A DNA stretch of 64,000 bases, taken from NCBI GenBank assembly GCA_029990175.1, contig JARKIP010000038.1, positions 26,419,501 to 26,483,500 of the forward strand, read 5' to 3'. The translations under genes and the position numbers were made by a program. The notes under the pieces are model-generated. The model was not told the DNA's origin. It made no database searches and saw only the letters and a program-made list of their open reading frames with translations. Each line of letters opens with the position of its first letter. Within the stretch, counting starts at the first letter, position 1. Positions 1 to 10,771 of the stretch are shown here, in pieces. Source of the DNA: Petunia secreta. Taxonomy: Eukaryota > Streptophyta > Magnoliopsida > Solanales > Solanaceae.

Positions 1-894
1 CGAAAATCAAAGTCCAGTGTTCGATTGCTCATACTTCGCACCCAAACACTGGGGGGTATGAAGTTAGTAAGATAATCGCGCACTCAAGGATTGGGGACTG
101 CCCAGAAACTGGGGACTTCTTTCGAAAATGAAGACGATATCGTTTGAAGACAAAACTGGGGACTCGCTCGAGTTCGATGAAAAGGTTCGAGCCCCAATGT
201 TGTCACTCAAACTGGGGACTTGTTTGATGAAAGCTTCAAGCCCCGATGTTTTCACTTAAACTGGGGACTGTTCGTCTAGATCAAACGTAGGCAAAATGCA
301 ATCGATCTATTAGCGATCAAAGAATTCTTGTCAAGTATTAGCGCCTTTAAACGGCCACATTATGTAATCGACCGAATTAACTGATCGAATGATGTATCAA
401 GAGCCCGGCAACGGCATAAACTTCAATAAAATACAACACTTACGTCATTTTATCGATCTTTACAACACTTATGTCATTATTTGTGTTATCGATCTTTATA
501 CTTGAATTTTACAACTTCAAATTTAAATTTCTGACTAAGTGTTTGACCGCATATTTCCGAACTTGAAATGTTCGAAGAGTGCTCTACGTGAAAATGAGAC
601 GTCATTCTTCACTATGCGCTAAGTACATTTGGCCCCAATCATTTTATCTTTTTTCCAACGACTATCGCTAAAATGTTAACATTTCAAACGATTCCATCAA
701 CTTGTCCTTCGGAATACCCAAGACAAAATGCTATCTTCAGAAAACAACACTTGAAGCGATAAATGAAAGTTCATAAAACACAATTCATTCAAATAAAATA
801 TTTACATTAATCGGCCAAACAGCCTCATCGGTTCAAAACAAAAAAACCAAGCTATTGGCCGAAACAACTAAACAAAAGCAAAGAACTAAATTGC
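1..894 (+). other. Element C spacer between integrase and antisense ORF
   Basis: Non-coding. Contains at least five copies of a CTGGGGACT-like motif between 90 and 270, partly inside a repeat of about 60 bp (the stretches near 150-210 and 210-270 both run from a CTGGGGACT to a GAGCCCC or AAGCCCC). The corresponding spacer of element A (17340-17560) has similar ACACTAGGGGG and GCCGGGGACTATCGCCCGAAG motifs. No credible gene in either strand. Confidence 0.55.
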
Positions 895-3528
895 TCAACT
901 ATCATCCTCATCTGAACCTTCATCGGAGGTGTCTGAAGGGAGGCCAAGTTCTTCATGAGCCAACTTCACGACTTGAACAGCCTCTTCGAGCTCTGTAGCT
1001 ACATAAACTCTGCGCTCGGACATTTCTCGAAGCAAGACTCACCTCAATTCTGCTAAGATCAACTCCCTCCTTTCATCGAAATTCTCCTCCATTGAACGCC
1101 TCTGAGCAACCAACTCTTGTTGAAGGATCAAATTCCTCTCTGACAAGGCATTGTTCTGAGCAACTAGATCTTCGTTACTACCTCGGAGAGCGTGCAGTTC
1201 TTCGTTCAAACGAATGAGCTCTGTTTCTTTGTCTCTCAGCTCGGACTCCAGTTTGGCGCATTTGCTACCCATGTTGGCTTCGAATTGCCCAAGTTAATCG
1301 TTTAGAGCCTGAATCTAAGACTCTAACTCTGACTCACCAAGAGCATGAGTGGTAGCCTTTTTAGCTGAATCAGCCTCGAGCTTGGAGTACTTCACCTTCA
1401 AGACCTTCAAATTATTGTGCCATCCATCATCAGCAGAGGCAAGATGAGCAGCTCGCTCGTTCAAATGAGCTATCTCGGCTTCGAGCTGCCGAATCCGATC
1501 AGCTGATTCGATGGCCGTGATAGAGTTCTGGAATCAAACGAAATGTAAGTCACTAGAAGGAAAAAATGAAGAAGATTATGTGATTGAGAGTGTAAGAAGA
1601 ATTACCCAAAAAATACTAAAGGCAATATGAGAAGACATGCTCACATCGCTGTAACAGTTCAACCGAGCTTTCTCCATCGACCCCATCTCCTCATAAAGGT
1701 AGTCAGCAAGATGCCTTGGGCACCTAAGTACATCCAGCTCTCCGAGGAAGATAACTGTTACCGATCTGGCGTTTACTTCCCCAGTAGCTTCAGCTGTCTT
1801 GAAAGCAGCAAAAGAGGCAACTTTCTCAGATCGAAGGAAACGAACTATGGGTTCCTTGTGATCTGCCACATAAAATGACGAACTAGAGCTCTCCGTGTGC
1901 TTTGACTTCGTCGTTGCCACATGACGATCGAGAGGAAGCTTACCCTTCCTGGGATCCCTCTCTCTTTGTGCCTGATCTAGAGGGGTACCATCGATATCCC
2001 TAACTTCGAGTACTTGATCTGTTGGGACGATGGCGCCCTCTTTTCCCCCAGAACCTGAAGTAACCTCGACCATGTCCTCCGCAATCGGTGACAGGGGAAG
2101 CTGCATTTCAACCCCAAAACTGGCTGAGTGAGTCCTGTCGTGTTCCTCGGCCGCTTTGAGTTGCTTAGCTGTTTTAAGTATCAGTTCTCTTCTCGGCCTC
2201 TTTGGCCGCCTCAATGGCTGCTCAAAGCCAGACTCTTCATCTTCTTCCTCGGAGGTATTACGAACAGGTTCACCTTCCTCGGCAGCCTTCGCTGCTCCAA
2301 CTACTGATACTGCCCCCTCGATAATGAGCTCAATCGATTTGGGGGCAGCCGATGAACCAAATCCTTGACCTTGCGAAGTACTTTTAGCAAGGTACCTCAC
2401 CCTCAGGTCGTGATAGGAAGTCTTTTTCTTCTTCTTTGGGGGAGTTTCACTAGCCTTCTCCCCCTCTATCTCCTCAACATCTTCCTCGATCGGATCAAAG
2501 ACCGACCCAACACCAACGCCAGTAATGCCTGTTAGATTAATAAGATGTAGAATTCGAACAAAGTATACAAAAAAGCATACCGTGATTTTTCGCCTTCACT
2601 TTTAAGAGGGCTGCGATCGGTTTCCAAGCTCATTGATCGTTGGTGGTATTATCCAAGACTCGAATGAGCCAATCGACGATGTCAGGGACCAAGTCGAACA
2701 AAACTTTGTTGGCTGTAAACATGAAGCAAGTAAGTAGCAAGTAAGGAAAAATCATGGCGTCGAGCGAAAATCGAACACTTACGTATGCGGTTCCATGTAA
2801 CAGGGAGATGCTCATCCCCTGGGGCTACAAGTTGATCTGCTGGAATGAAAACGAAGCGTTGATCCCACGCCCTGAGATCATCATCTTTGTCGGAAATCAA
2901 GGCTCGATGACCTCGCTTCTGCACAGTAATAATTCCGGCCTTGTAAACTTGAGGAGAATACAAGTGAAGGATGTGTCTGAGAGTAACCTCCACTCCTACC
3001 TTTTTGCCAATCCATCGATACATGGCAACCAACCGCCATACCATCAGAGAGATTTGCGCAAGACAAACTTTGTACATACGATAAAATTCCTCAATTATTG
3101 GGTCGACTGGGAGAGTAAACCCTATCGTGAACGGGTACGTCAAAATGGCTGAATGGCCGCCGTAGAAAGTGGTCAGAGTTGATCTCCTTGGAGGACACAC
3201 CACATCGATCACACCTTCTTTCCAACCGCAATCTTCCCTAATTCTTGGTATCGATTCTTCAGTGACCGCACAGAATACTGAATCCACGGGAATGTTCTTC
3301 TTCTTCATCAGTTGAACATCGTTTTGGATGCTGACTTTGCTGTCATCGTCCTAACTAAACTTCTTCAGCAGAATTTCTAAATAAAGTTTTTCAGGGCCAA
3401 AACCTTTCGCCTTCCTTTTTCCCATCTTCTTCTCTCTAGAAGGGCCAACGGCGGACTGCGGCTGCGCGGGTTGCAGAAACGACAACCTCATCAGTAGTCG
3501 CAGGTGTATGGATTTTGTCAGTCGCCAT
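895..3528 (-). pseudogene. Antisense ORF of Tat element C (spliced, decayed)
   Basis: Runs opposite to the element's own transcription. From an ATG at 3528 it encodes a Lys-rich N-terminus, a globular domain (about 3308-2784, with CGWKEGVIDVV and TIGFTLPVDPIIEEFYRMY) resembling the Pfam 'putative gypsy type transposon' family, an acidic/basic middle (2400-1606), a long coiled coil (about 1520-1040) and an acidic Asp/Glu tail ending at a stop at 895-897. Three likely introns with GT-AG borders lie at 2713-2782 (GTAAGT...TTTACAG), 2529-2580 and 1528-1605. In-frame stops (for example near 2630 and 3440) and frame changes show decay. Function unknown; the coiled coil and domain order match the antisense ORF of element A. 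Confidence 0.65.
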
Positions 3529-3875
3529 TTTATGAGAGTTTTAAGAAGACAAGATGCGAAAAAAATTTTTTTGGAGTCGCAAAGCAGAATACCAACAATC
3601 ACCAGCAAAGAAATCACTAAGAAATTTTCGAAAATTTGAGAGAAGATGAAGAGCAAAAGTTTGGAGTCAAGTTTTAGGCGTTATATTTATAGAACTGAAG
3701 TAATGATTGCATCGGTAACCGGCAAAAACTGCCGACCGCACGATGTCTGACACTTGGCAATGATGGGAAGTTGAAATGACGGTTTGACGTTTCAAAATAA
3801 AGGGCCACAAACACTCCACGTGTTTTCATGCCTTAAGTTTCAAGCCACTTGCCAAGTTTTTCTAACACACGCTTG

Positions 3876-3893
3876 GCAAGTGGGGGGACTATC
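3876..3893 (+). other. Polypurine tract of element C
   Basis: Purine-rich AAGTGGGGGGACTATC lies directly before the LTR start TGTATTGG, the place where plus-strand DNA priming occurs in LTR retroelements. Element A has the related GAGGAGTGAGCGGACTATC before its 3' LTR, which supports both boundaries. Confidence 0.7.
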
Positions 3894-5041
3894 TGTATTG
3901 GTCGAATTTTATCCGATCACACTAGCATCATGTGGTCAGCCACGTGGCAAGATGAGAGCAATTATCGGAGACAGCATAAAATGAGATTGGAGTAGAATAG
4001 ATTTGATTGATAGAGTGTGATCGTTTAAGCTCGATCGTGATCGAAAGATTTCGAAGGCAGTCGCTGTGTCAAATAAGGATGGCTGATCTTATCCCGCTAT
4101 CGTCGGACCGAGTTTAGTGGAATTTATTAGACGTGGGTAACTGTAGCTGTGCAACTGAAGAAGAAACGCGGGAGAGTGGAGTCCTTCTAGGGTTTGAGAC
4201 TCCATATCTCTCAGCCTATAAATACTTCCCCATTTCCCCAATTGTAGACCTACGTTCTTTTGAACAAAAGCCACCTCCTTTCTTCATTCTATTGTCATAT
4301 CTTCACTGCTACTATTATTAACCTGCCATCACTATAATCACAATTATTGTATTAAACACAAGTCGCAGCTTGGTTCAAGTCTAAAGGAAGATTCATCTCT
4401 TTCAACGGAGCACCAGCCTTCGGTAGATCAATACAATAAGCTTTATTGCTTTTATTTACTGGTTTATTACTAGTCTCATCGTTTACTTGTTATTCTCACT
4501 GTTTGGCATATATACTCATCATCATCGACCCTGCTAATTAATAGTCATTATCCTGATCGTAATATTGATTCAGTAGGATTACTGTTAGCACATAAATCGT
4601 AATTCCATCGTTGTTGCTAAACATATCGTCAGTTAATTTGCATTGTCTTGCATACTTGCCGTTGTTGTTGTCGTAATTCTATCACAACATTCTTCATCAA
4701 ATTCTAGCCTAAGTCGTTAATTTGACACTTAATAATCTAATTTTTAGAACGTGCTTGATAAATCAGTAGCTATATATCTTGTTAGTAATTCGCTTGCTCG
4801 GAATTAGTAAGAATCGATCGTTTGTGATTATATAGTCGTATTATCGTTCGATAAATTTATAGCTTATCTTCATTTATTCGATCACGTCTATCCTCGAATC
4901 AGGGCCACAACATTGTGTTATCGAACTCATTATCATTTGTTTTGTCGAACTTATTGTTTATATATTGTCTTCGGTGTATTGTTTGGTAAATCGATCACTT
5001 GTCAACGTAAATTGCTTATCAGCCGATCAAATTAAGATATA
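3894..5041 (+). repeat. 3' LTR of Tat element C (TATA at 4217-4224)
   Basis: Begins TGTATTGG as do the LTRs of element A. A TATAAATA box at 4217-4224 precedes the expected transcription start. The end is inferred by aligning the last bases (GATATAAA) with the end of element A's LTR (CAATATAAA); it could be some tens of bases off. The ORFs inside (for example 4133-4321) are not conserved and are not called. Confidence 0.6.
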
Positions 5042-5124
5042 AATGGTCGCCTAAGACTCAATTAAATACAAATTTAATTGTAATACCTGAAATCAGGTTT
5101 TAGGAAATACAAAAACTAATATTT
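5042..5124. other. Short unassigned stretch after element C
   Basis: AT-rich. Just after the estimated LTR end there is TGGTCGCC, which resembles a primer-binding site only superficially. No gene. Confidence 0.4.
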
Positions 5125-5380
<256 letters not shown>

Positions 5381-6091
5381 GATAGGCTTAAATATCAAGT
5401 CCGAATTCTGTGGGTGTCACTACAAAGTAGACAAGCATGAAAGGATAAGAACTTTAAAGATTCTCTTATCCGACCAAACCTAAAACATATACAAACTGGC
5501 AGAATGAAACATGACGTTAGTTTTAAATATCTATGAGCCTATTCACCTCAAAATGCATGGAATGACTTTTCTGCAGAAATAGACAATTATAGAGATCTTT
5601 TATTTTATTTTTTTGAATAACTGAGAAATCCATGGGACATGTGGGGCACGGTTAGAAACTCGGCGAATAATGGTCCGACCATCTACCCTTCTTCTACTCT
5701 CATACTATCTCTTTCTTATTTTCTCTCTTTTACACATACACGAATACTGTTCTTTCTCTATCTTTCTAGGAGAAAAATATCAGTTCACCATAGTGAGATA
5801 AAGTTGCAAGGAATAGATGAAATAGTCCATTCTTCTCTGTTTGTGTTTTGCCTGTTGAGACATTGATAAAGCTGAGAATTCTTGAACAGTACTATAATTG
5901 CTTCTCCACAAGAACTTGGTTTTACTTTTAATGAATAGTATATATTTTGCATCTGAATATATTTTGACTGAATGTAATGTTCATCGGCTTTAAAAAAGAT
6001 TATGGAGTGGTGATCTTGCAACCATGATCGGTTGTATGCCTATTGATACACGTTTTCTCATATTTTCTGAAGGAGTCACAGGATAGATTCA
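5381..6091. other. Intergenic DNA, no gene seen
   Basis: AT-rich with no ORF of plausible composition; the 60-80 residue ORFs here have no recognisable domain. A CT-rich stretch lies at 5690-5765. Confidence 0.5.
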
Positions 6092-6828
6092 GAGCCTGTT
6101 TGGCCAAACTTCTGGAAACTGCTTATTTTCAGAAGTGCTTTTGTTCAAAAGTGCTTTTTCTAAAAGTACTTTTAGAGAAAAGCAGTTTGTGTTTGGCCAA
6201 CTCATTGAGAAACACTTTTGTCAATAGTTGAGTAGTAATTTGTGTTTGGCCAAGCTTTTGAAAAAGTACTTTTGAGTATTAAATTACGAGTAAGGACATT
6301 TAAAGATTCAAATTGCAGATATTTAACTAGATAAAGAATTTTAAATATTTATGCTCAAACACTCTATTTAATTTTATTATTTATTTAAAATAATTTCCAA
6401 ATACATCATACAGAATTGAATATTCTAGATCTATGTCTTAAAAAAAGATGTTATTTGATTAAAAATTTCTAACAATAGTTATGTAGGTGTACGTAGAAAA
6501 AATAAGGAAAAAAAATAACGTATTATTTATATATTATAATTATTACGTTAACATAAGTAGGGATAATTCGGTATATAAGTAATTCTGGTAAGGATATTTT
6601 TGGAATGATAGAAATTAAAAACAGCTTCTGCTTCTCCTCAAAAGCACTTTTGGGAAAAAACTACTTTTTTCAGCTTCTTCCCCACAGCAGAAAAACAGCT
6701 TCTGCTGCCACTCAAAAGCACTTATTTTTCTCCTAGAAGCTTGGCCAAACACCTCAATTGTTCAAAATAAGCACTTTTGGTGAAAAATAAGTACTTTTGG
6801 CTCCCCAGAAGCTTGGCCAAACAGGCTC
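6092..6828 (+). mobile_element. MITE copy 1 (GAGCCTGTTTGGCCAA ends)
   Basis: 737 bp with inverted ends GAGCCTGTTTGGCCAA at the left and TTGGCCAAACAGGCTC at the right. Subterminal AAAAGTACTTTT and AAGCACTTTT motifs recur on both arms. The flanks show TCA on each side (6089-6091 and 6829-6831), a candidate 3-bp target duplication. No transposase is encoded, so it is non-autonomous. The superfamily is not settled: a 3-bp duplication would fit PIF/Harbinger better than hAT. A second copy, in the other orientation, is at 41321-52700. Confidence 0.8.
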
Positions 6829-7689
6829 TCAATTACCATCTTGATATTTTCCTCATCACATCAACTAAAAGAAAAAGTAAGAAAAGAATATTTTTGATAT
6901 TAATAATCTATAGTGTGTGTTGCAGCTAAAAAATGTATATGGGCAATAGTATTTACTTATTCGAACTCTATTCTACTTTCATCCTTTTAATTTATTTTGA
7001 CTGCCCTTTCATTTAACACAGAGGAATGAATAATGAGAAAGTAAAGAATAAGACCGAGCCAATGCAAGAACTCCAGTTTAAAAGAAAGAGGACACGTGAC
7101 AAATTTCAAACAAAGAACAAAAATTTAGGGGTTCTTTATGTAAATAGCAGCTCATATGAAAATATTTACTATTCTTTAGTCCTTACTTTTTGTAGCCAAA
7201 ACATTGCACTATAATAATAATAATAATAAGAAATTCTAGTGTTAATAATTATTCAATACAATTTTTCTTAAATAAAAGATATATATCAATGCTAAAAAAT
7301 AAAGTAATATTAAATACTAGTATTGATATTTGATATTTATTTTTTCCCTAAATATAAGAGATATTATTCAATTCAAAATAATATGCCATGAGATAAATTT
7401 TGTATACCAACAGACACTCACGTTTTAGGAACGATTTTTAGGCGATTTTTTTCTTTTTTTTTTCCTTTTAATTGCCATGTTTAATATTTGCATAAATGAA
7501 ATACATATCACCTAAAAATAAGAATAAAAAATTATAAAATAAATAAATATTGAATATACAATAAATTCAAAGAGTGATATATTGTATTAAAAGAGTATTA
7601 AAATTTATTATTATATATTTTATCATATATTTAATATTTAATCACTTAATACTTTAACATATGTATGTAATATTTATTTAATTATATTT
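6829..7689. other. Intergenic DNA, no gene seen
   Basis: AT-rich. Contains a short (AAT)n run near 7213-7229. The ORF at 7026-7214 is Lys/Asn-rich, as expected by chance from AT-rich DNA, and is not called. Confidence 0.5.
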
Positions 7690-7920
7690 TATATATTAAT
7701 ATTTATTAGATACGCGATATATGTATGATATTTGATATTTATTTTATATATTAATATTGATTAGATACACGATATTTGTATGATATTTTAATATTTATTT
7801 ATTAGATACATGATATATATATGATATTAATATCTTCTATATATATTTTATTAGATATTTATAAAAATATTAATATTTATTAGATGTGCGATATATGTAT
7901 GATATTTTAATATTTATTTT
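7690..7920. repeat. AT-rich minisatellite-like repeat
   Basis: Four imperfect copies of TTAGATAC(G/A)CGATATA followed by TGTATGATATTT start near 7706, 7760, 7802 and 7879. Spacing is irregular (54, 42 and 77 bp), with TTAATATTTA linkers. No coding content. Confidence 0.7.
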
Positions 7921-8589
7921 GATAAGGAAAATAGATTCCCGTAAAGATAAGATAGGAAAGTGATAATTTAAAACAAGTTCGGGGTAAACAACTTATTCCA
8001 CTTTTTTTATACTTTTGTTATTCCTCTTTATCACATACTTGCATAAAATACCTAAATAATACGTGTAGTTTTAGTTCAATGGCACAAATGCTATATCTAC
8101 TACGAACATCAGTTTGAGATTTTGTCCTTCATCAAGTAACATCGGCATAATTGCAGTTTCAAGCAACAAATACAAATGGGATTAAATTTTTACAAAATGT
8201 TACAATAGAAGCAGAATGTACTTGCACACTTATTTCCAGTTATCGCTTCAAGAAAAATATTTTGCATTTCAACTAAACATTACTATGATATCTATTTTTT
8301 CATCAAAATATTAATATGTGTTGTTATATATTTTTGATTAGTCAAATCATATTGTTTGCATCACAAATTATGTGGTCATTAAATTATTAGCATCACAAAC
8401 TACATGATTATTTTGTGCTTTTGAGTTTTCTATTTTTTCAGTGAATACATTATTAATTGGTTCCACATTTTGTTATTGTGGACGTTTAGGGGATGAGTTT
8501 CAAACAAATGAAAAAAAGTAAGGAACCTCAATGGTATACTAAAATCAAATTATATATTTGCTAATAAATTTGCTACTATTGGTTTCGAT
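7921..8589. other. Intergenic DNA, possible interior of a Helitron
   Basis: No gene. If the hairpin at 8599-8613 is a true Helitron 3' end, part or all of this stretch may be Helitron interior, but I could not place a 5' TC end. Confidence 0.35.
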
Positions 8590-8625
8590 GGATATAGACC
8601 GCGCATCGCGCGGGTACTATACTTG
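8590..8625 (+). mobile_element. Helitron-like 3' terminus
   Basis: CCGCGCATCGCGCGG (8599-8613) forms a perfect 6-bp GC stem with a 3-nt loop in otherwise AT-rich DNA, and is followed 9 bp later by CTTGT. Plant Helitrons end in a short GC hairpin about 10 bp before CTRRT; CTTGT is one base off. Homology with the duplicated region at 53015 begins just to the right of this point, which fits an insertion boundary. Confidence 0.5.
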
Positions 8626-8946
8626 TAGAGTTAATGGCTTAAAACCACCCTAAACTATCATTTTTTAATACAATTTTGAATACTATTCAAATAATATTTA
8701 AAAAGTAAACATTTTTCAATACTATGATTTTGAATTTACTATTCAATGAATATTTCTTTTCATTATTGAGTTTCCTCATTTGGTGAAAAAAATTTCAAGT
8801 AACTTAGAAAATGATTTTAGTATTATCTAAATAATTCACAATTATAAAAAACCGTATTCTAGCGTGCGAACGTGGTTTGCTTTCAACAAGAATTTTTTTT
8901 TAAGATAGGAGGATTATATAAATCAAGGTGTGTTTTGCTAAGCAAC

Positions 8947-9067
8947 TATAAATACAAGTTGACATTGGACGGATTCGGAGTAGACTCAGCAACTACTCAA
9001 TAGTCTCACAAGCGAAAATGTAATGGTGTCACATAGAAGTTTCAGCATTCTTTCCACTGCGAATTAA
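8947..9067 (+). promoter_or_regulatory. Conserved TATA box and mini-ORF, copy 1
   Basis: TATAAATA at 8947-8954 is followed at 9023 by an ATG opening a 14-codon ORF (MVSHRSF..., stop at 9065-9067). Both the TATA box and the start of this reading frame are kept in the duplicate at 53265-53415. It may be a distant promoter with an upstream leader of the C2 gene, or the first exon of a lost gene; the sequence does not decide. Confidence 0.4.
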
Positions 9068-9520
9068 TACTAGTAGTTTGCGCAATATTAATTTATCGGA
9101 AGCATTTTTTCTTAATAATTGAACATCCTTCAGTTGCATAGTTACTTTTCTTCTATAATTTTTTTTCCGTCGGTCTTTAAAATTATTTTCACTTTCTTAC
9201 TATACCGGAAGAATTATGAAAAGCATTTCTCTAGCTAGTTCCCTAAATTTCTTTTGTAAAGAAGAATGATTAATTCATCTCATTTGTACATTAAATTAAA
9301 GAAGTTTAACTAAATCTTTGATACAGTCTACTCATCTGCACTTTGACACGCATCTAGTGAGTTTTTTTTTTTTTTTAAAAGTCAGTTATCTTAACAACAA
9401 TAGTTAATTAATACTTCCTCCTCTCGTGGCAGATCTAAAATTTCAAAGTCGTGACTATTTCTATTACTATAGAGTGGTGCTTTTTAAAATTTGGAGCTCA
9501 GTTCATAAATTTCTATGCTA

Positions 9521-9774
9521 TCCGTTCCAAAATGGTTGTTTTAGTTCGGATTTCGAGAGTCAAACGAATTCATTTTGACTATAAATTTAAATATATAATT
9601 TTTAATTTTTTTGTAACGATGTTTATATATTTAGAAACTACATAAAAAATACTATAAGTCACAATAACTAATAATTTAAAATATTTAAAAGACATATAAA
9701 AATATTACGATCAAAGTTAAACTCGTTTGACTCTCGAAAACCAAACTATGTCAATCATTTTGAAACAGAGGGAG
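9521..9774. mobile_element. Stowaway-type MITE
   Basis: 254 bp flanked by TA on each side (9519-9520, 9775-9776). Left arm TCCGTTCCAAAATGGTTG, right arm reverse complement CTCCCTCTGTTTCAAAATG, and both arms contain CGAGAGTCAAACGA. The CTCCCTCxGTTxCAAAA termini and TA duplication are the Stowaway (Tc1/Mariner-derived) signature. The ORF at 9451-9645 overlaps its left arm and is not a gene. Confidence 0.85.
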
Positions 9775-10133
9775 TATTATTTTCCAATAGAAAAATATAG
9801 TGTGTGTGGGGATTAAGCACAATGGAGTGTCTCCATCCCAAATTTAAGCCTCTTAATTTCTTTTTGGTGTATCTTAAAAAGAGTGCATCTTCTTTCTTTA
9901 GTAGGTTAACAACTTAAAAGTTATACATGACAGGTTAAAATTCACAAAATTTACAATATATTTTAGCACATTACGCTTATTTTTAATTTAAAACTATAAA
10001 ATTGAAAAGTAAAATTATATATTTTAAATTTAGTATCAATTCAAATTAACACACTTTAATGGAGAGGAAGGAGTAATTTTTTTACCGAACAGTCTCCTTC
10101 TTTCCCCACTTGTTTTATCTATTGCCACTCGCA

Positions 10134-10140
10134 TATAAAA
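10134..10140 (+). promoter_or_regulatory. Candidate TATA box of the C2 gene
   Basis: TATAAAA 167 bp upstream of the ATG at 10301, leaving a leader of about 130 nt. Copy 2 of the duplicated region has no TATA at the equivalent place, so the more distant conserved TATA at 8947 is an alternative. Confidence 0.4.
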
Positions 10141-10300
10141 TAAATAAAAGTCAAACTGTAGACTCAGGATTAGCCACTAGGCCCTTTCTTCGTTTATTTC
10201 TTGATGAAAAGTCTCCTCGATCCGTCCATACCTCAACATTCATGGCAATTTAACATTATTATCTGAAAAACACAACTAGTATTAGCTAGCAGCAATTCAT

Positions 10301-10771
10301 ATGGACTGCAGAAGATTTGAAATAACCCTAATATCTGCAAGTGAGCTTCAAGATGTTCGAAAGTTCTATAAGATGAAAGTCCACGCAAGGGTATCCATAG
10401 GAAGCAACCCCAACTCTGAGAGACGCACCCCAACGGACACGCATGGGGAGACGAATCCTGCCTGGAACTTCAGCCTCAAGTATATGATCCCAGAGACCAT
10501 GATACAGTACCCTAATGATATGCTAGTTATAAAACTTTATTGCACAAGAAAGATGGGAGATAGATATGTCGGGGAGGTGCATACATCAATGAATGAGCTT
10601 TATGCATATGCATATCCTAATGGTGGCAGTGCAATGGTGACTTATCCCGTGCACCAGGGGTCTGCTCAATCTCATGGCCTTTTGAGGTTTTCCTACAGAT
10701 TTGGAGAAAAAGTCACGATCGATAAGTTGAGGCTTAGCGGAGAGCATGGCTGGTTGGAGTTTGTGGATTAG
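10301..10771 (+). CDS. C2-domain protein, SRC2-like
   Basis: Intact single-exon ORF of 156 residues, ATG to TAG. The N-terminus (RRFEITLISASELQDV), NPAWNFSLKY at about 52-61, GDRYVGEVHTS at about 86-96 and LRFSYRFGEK near the C-terminus match the one-domain C2 layout of plant SRC2 (cold-regulated) and related proteins. C2 domains bind phospholipid membranes, often with calcium; SRC2-like proteins act at endomembranes or the plasma membrane in stress responses, which is family knowledge and not shown here. No transmembrane tail or glycine-rich region follows the C2 domain, so it is shorter than classic SRC2. Poly(A) signal AATAAA at 10842. This is the only intact cellular gene in the window, and a tandem relative is suggested by the duplicate of its upstream region at 53-54 kb. 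Confidence 0.85.
   Translation: MDCRRFEITLISASELQDVRKFYKMKVHARVSIGSNPNSERRTPTDTHGETNPAWNFSLKYMIPETMIQYPNDMLVIKLYCTRKMGDRYVGEVHTSMNELYAYAYPNGGSAMVTYPVHQGSAQSHGLLRFSYRFGEKVTIDKLRLSGEHGWLEFVD

Larger units (their letters stand above)
1..5041 (+). mobile_element. Tat-lineage Gypsy element C, 3' part
   Basis: Only the 3' third of this LTR retrotransposon is in the window; gag-pol would lie to the left. Seen in order: a spacer with repeated CTGGGGACT motifs, an ORF on the opposite strand (895-3528), a purine tract and an LTR beginning TGTATTGG at 3894. The same order follows integrase in element A (17156-31700), and the antisense ORFs are related. A long region between integrase and the 3' LTR that carries an antisense ORF is known from Tat-clade Gypsy elements. 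The right boundary is estimated because no target-site duplication can be checked. Confidence 0.75.
8660..10235 (+). repeat. Segmental duplication, copy 1 (upstream of C2 gene)
   Basis: Blocks of this region reappear in the same order at 53015-54132. Examples: TTTTGAATTTACTATTC, ATTATATAAATCAAGG, CTATAAATA then GAAGTTGACATTGGACGG, GTCACATAGAAGTTTCA, and near the end GGCCCTTTCTTCGTTTATT followed by GAAAAGTCTCC. Copy 1 has extra insertions, including the Stowaway MITE at 9521-9774. Copy 2 has about 100 bp (53402-53500) that copy 1 lacks. The duplicated block ends shortly before the C2 start codon. Confidence 0.8.

Noticed and set aside
5043..5055. TGGTCGCC after the element C LTR as a primer-binding site
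   Set aside because: The purine tract at 3876-3893 shows this is a 3' LTR, so no primer site is expected; the match is short.
10233..10433. Minus-strand ORF overlapping the start of the C2 gene
   Set aside because: Opposite strand of a well-supported CDS with no features of its own.
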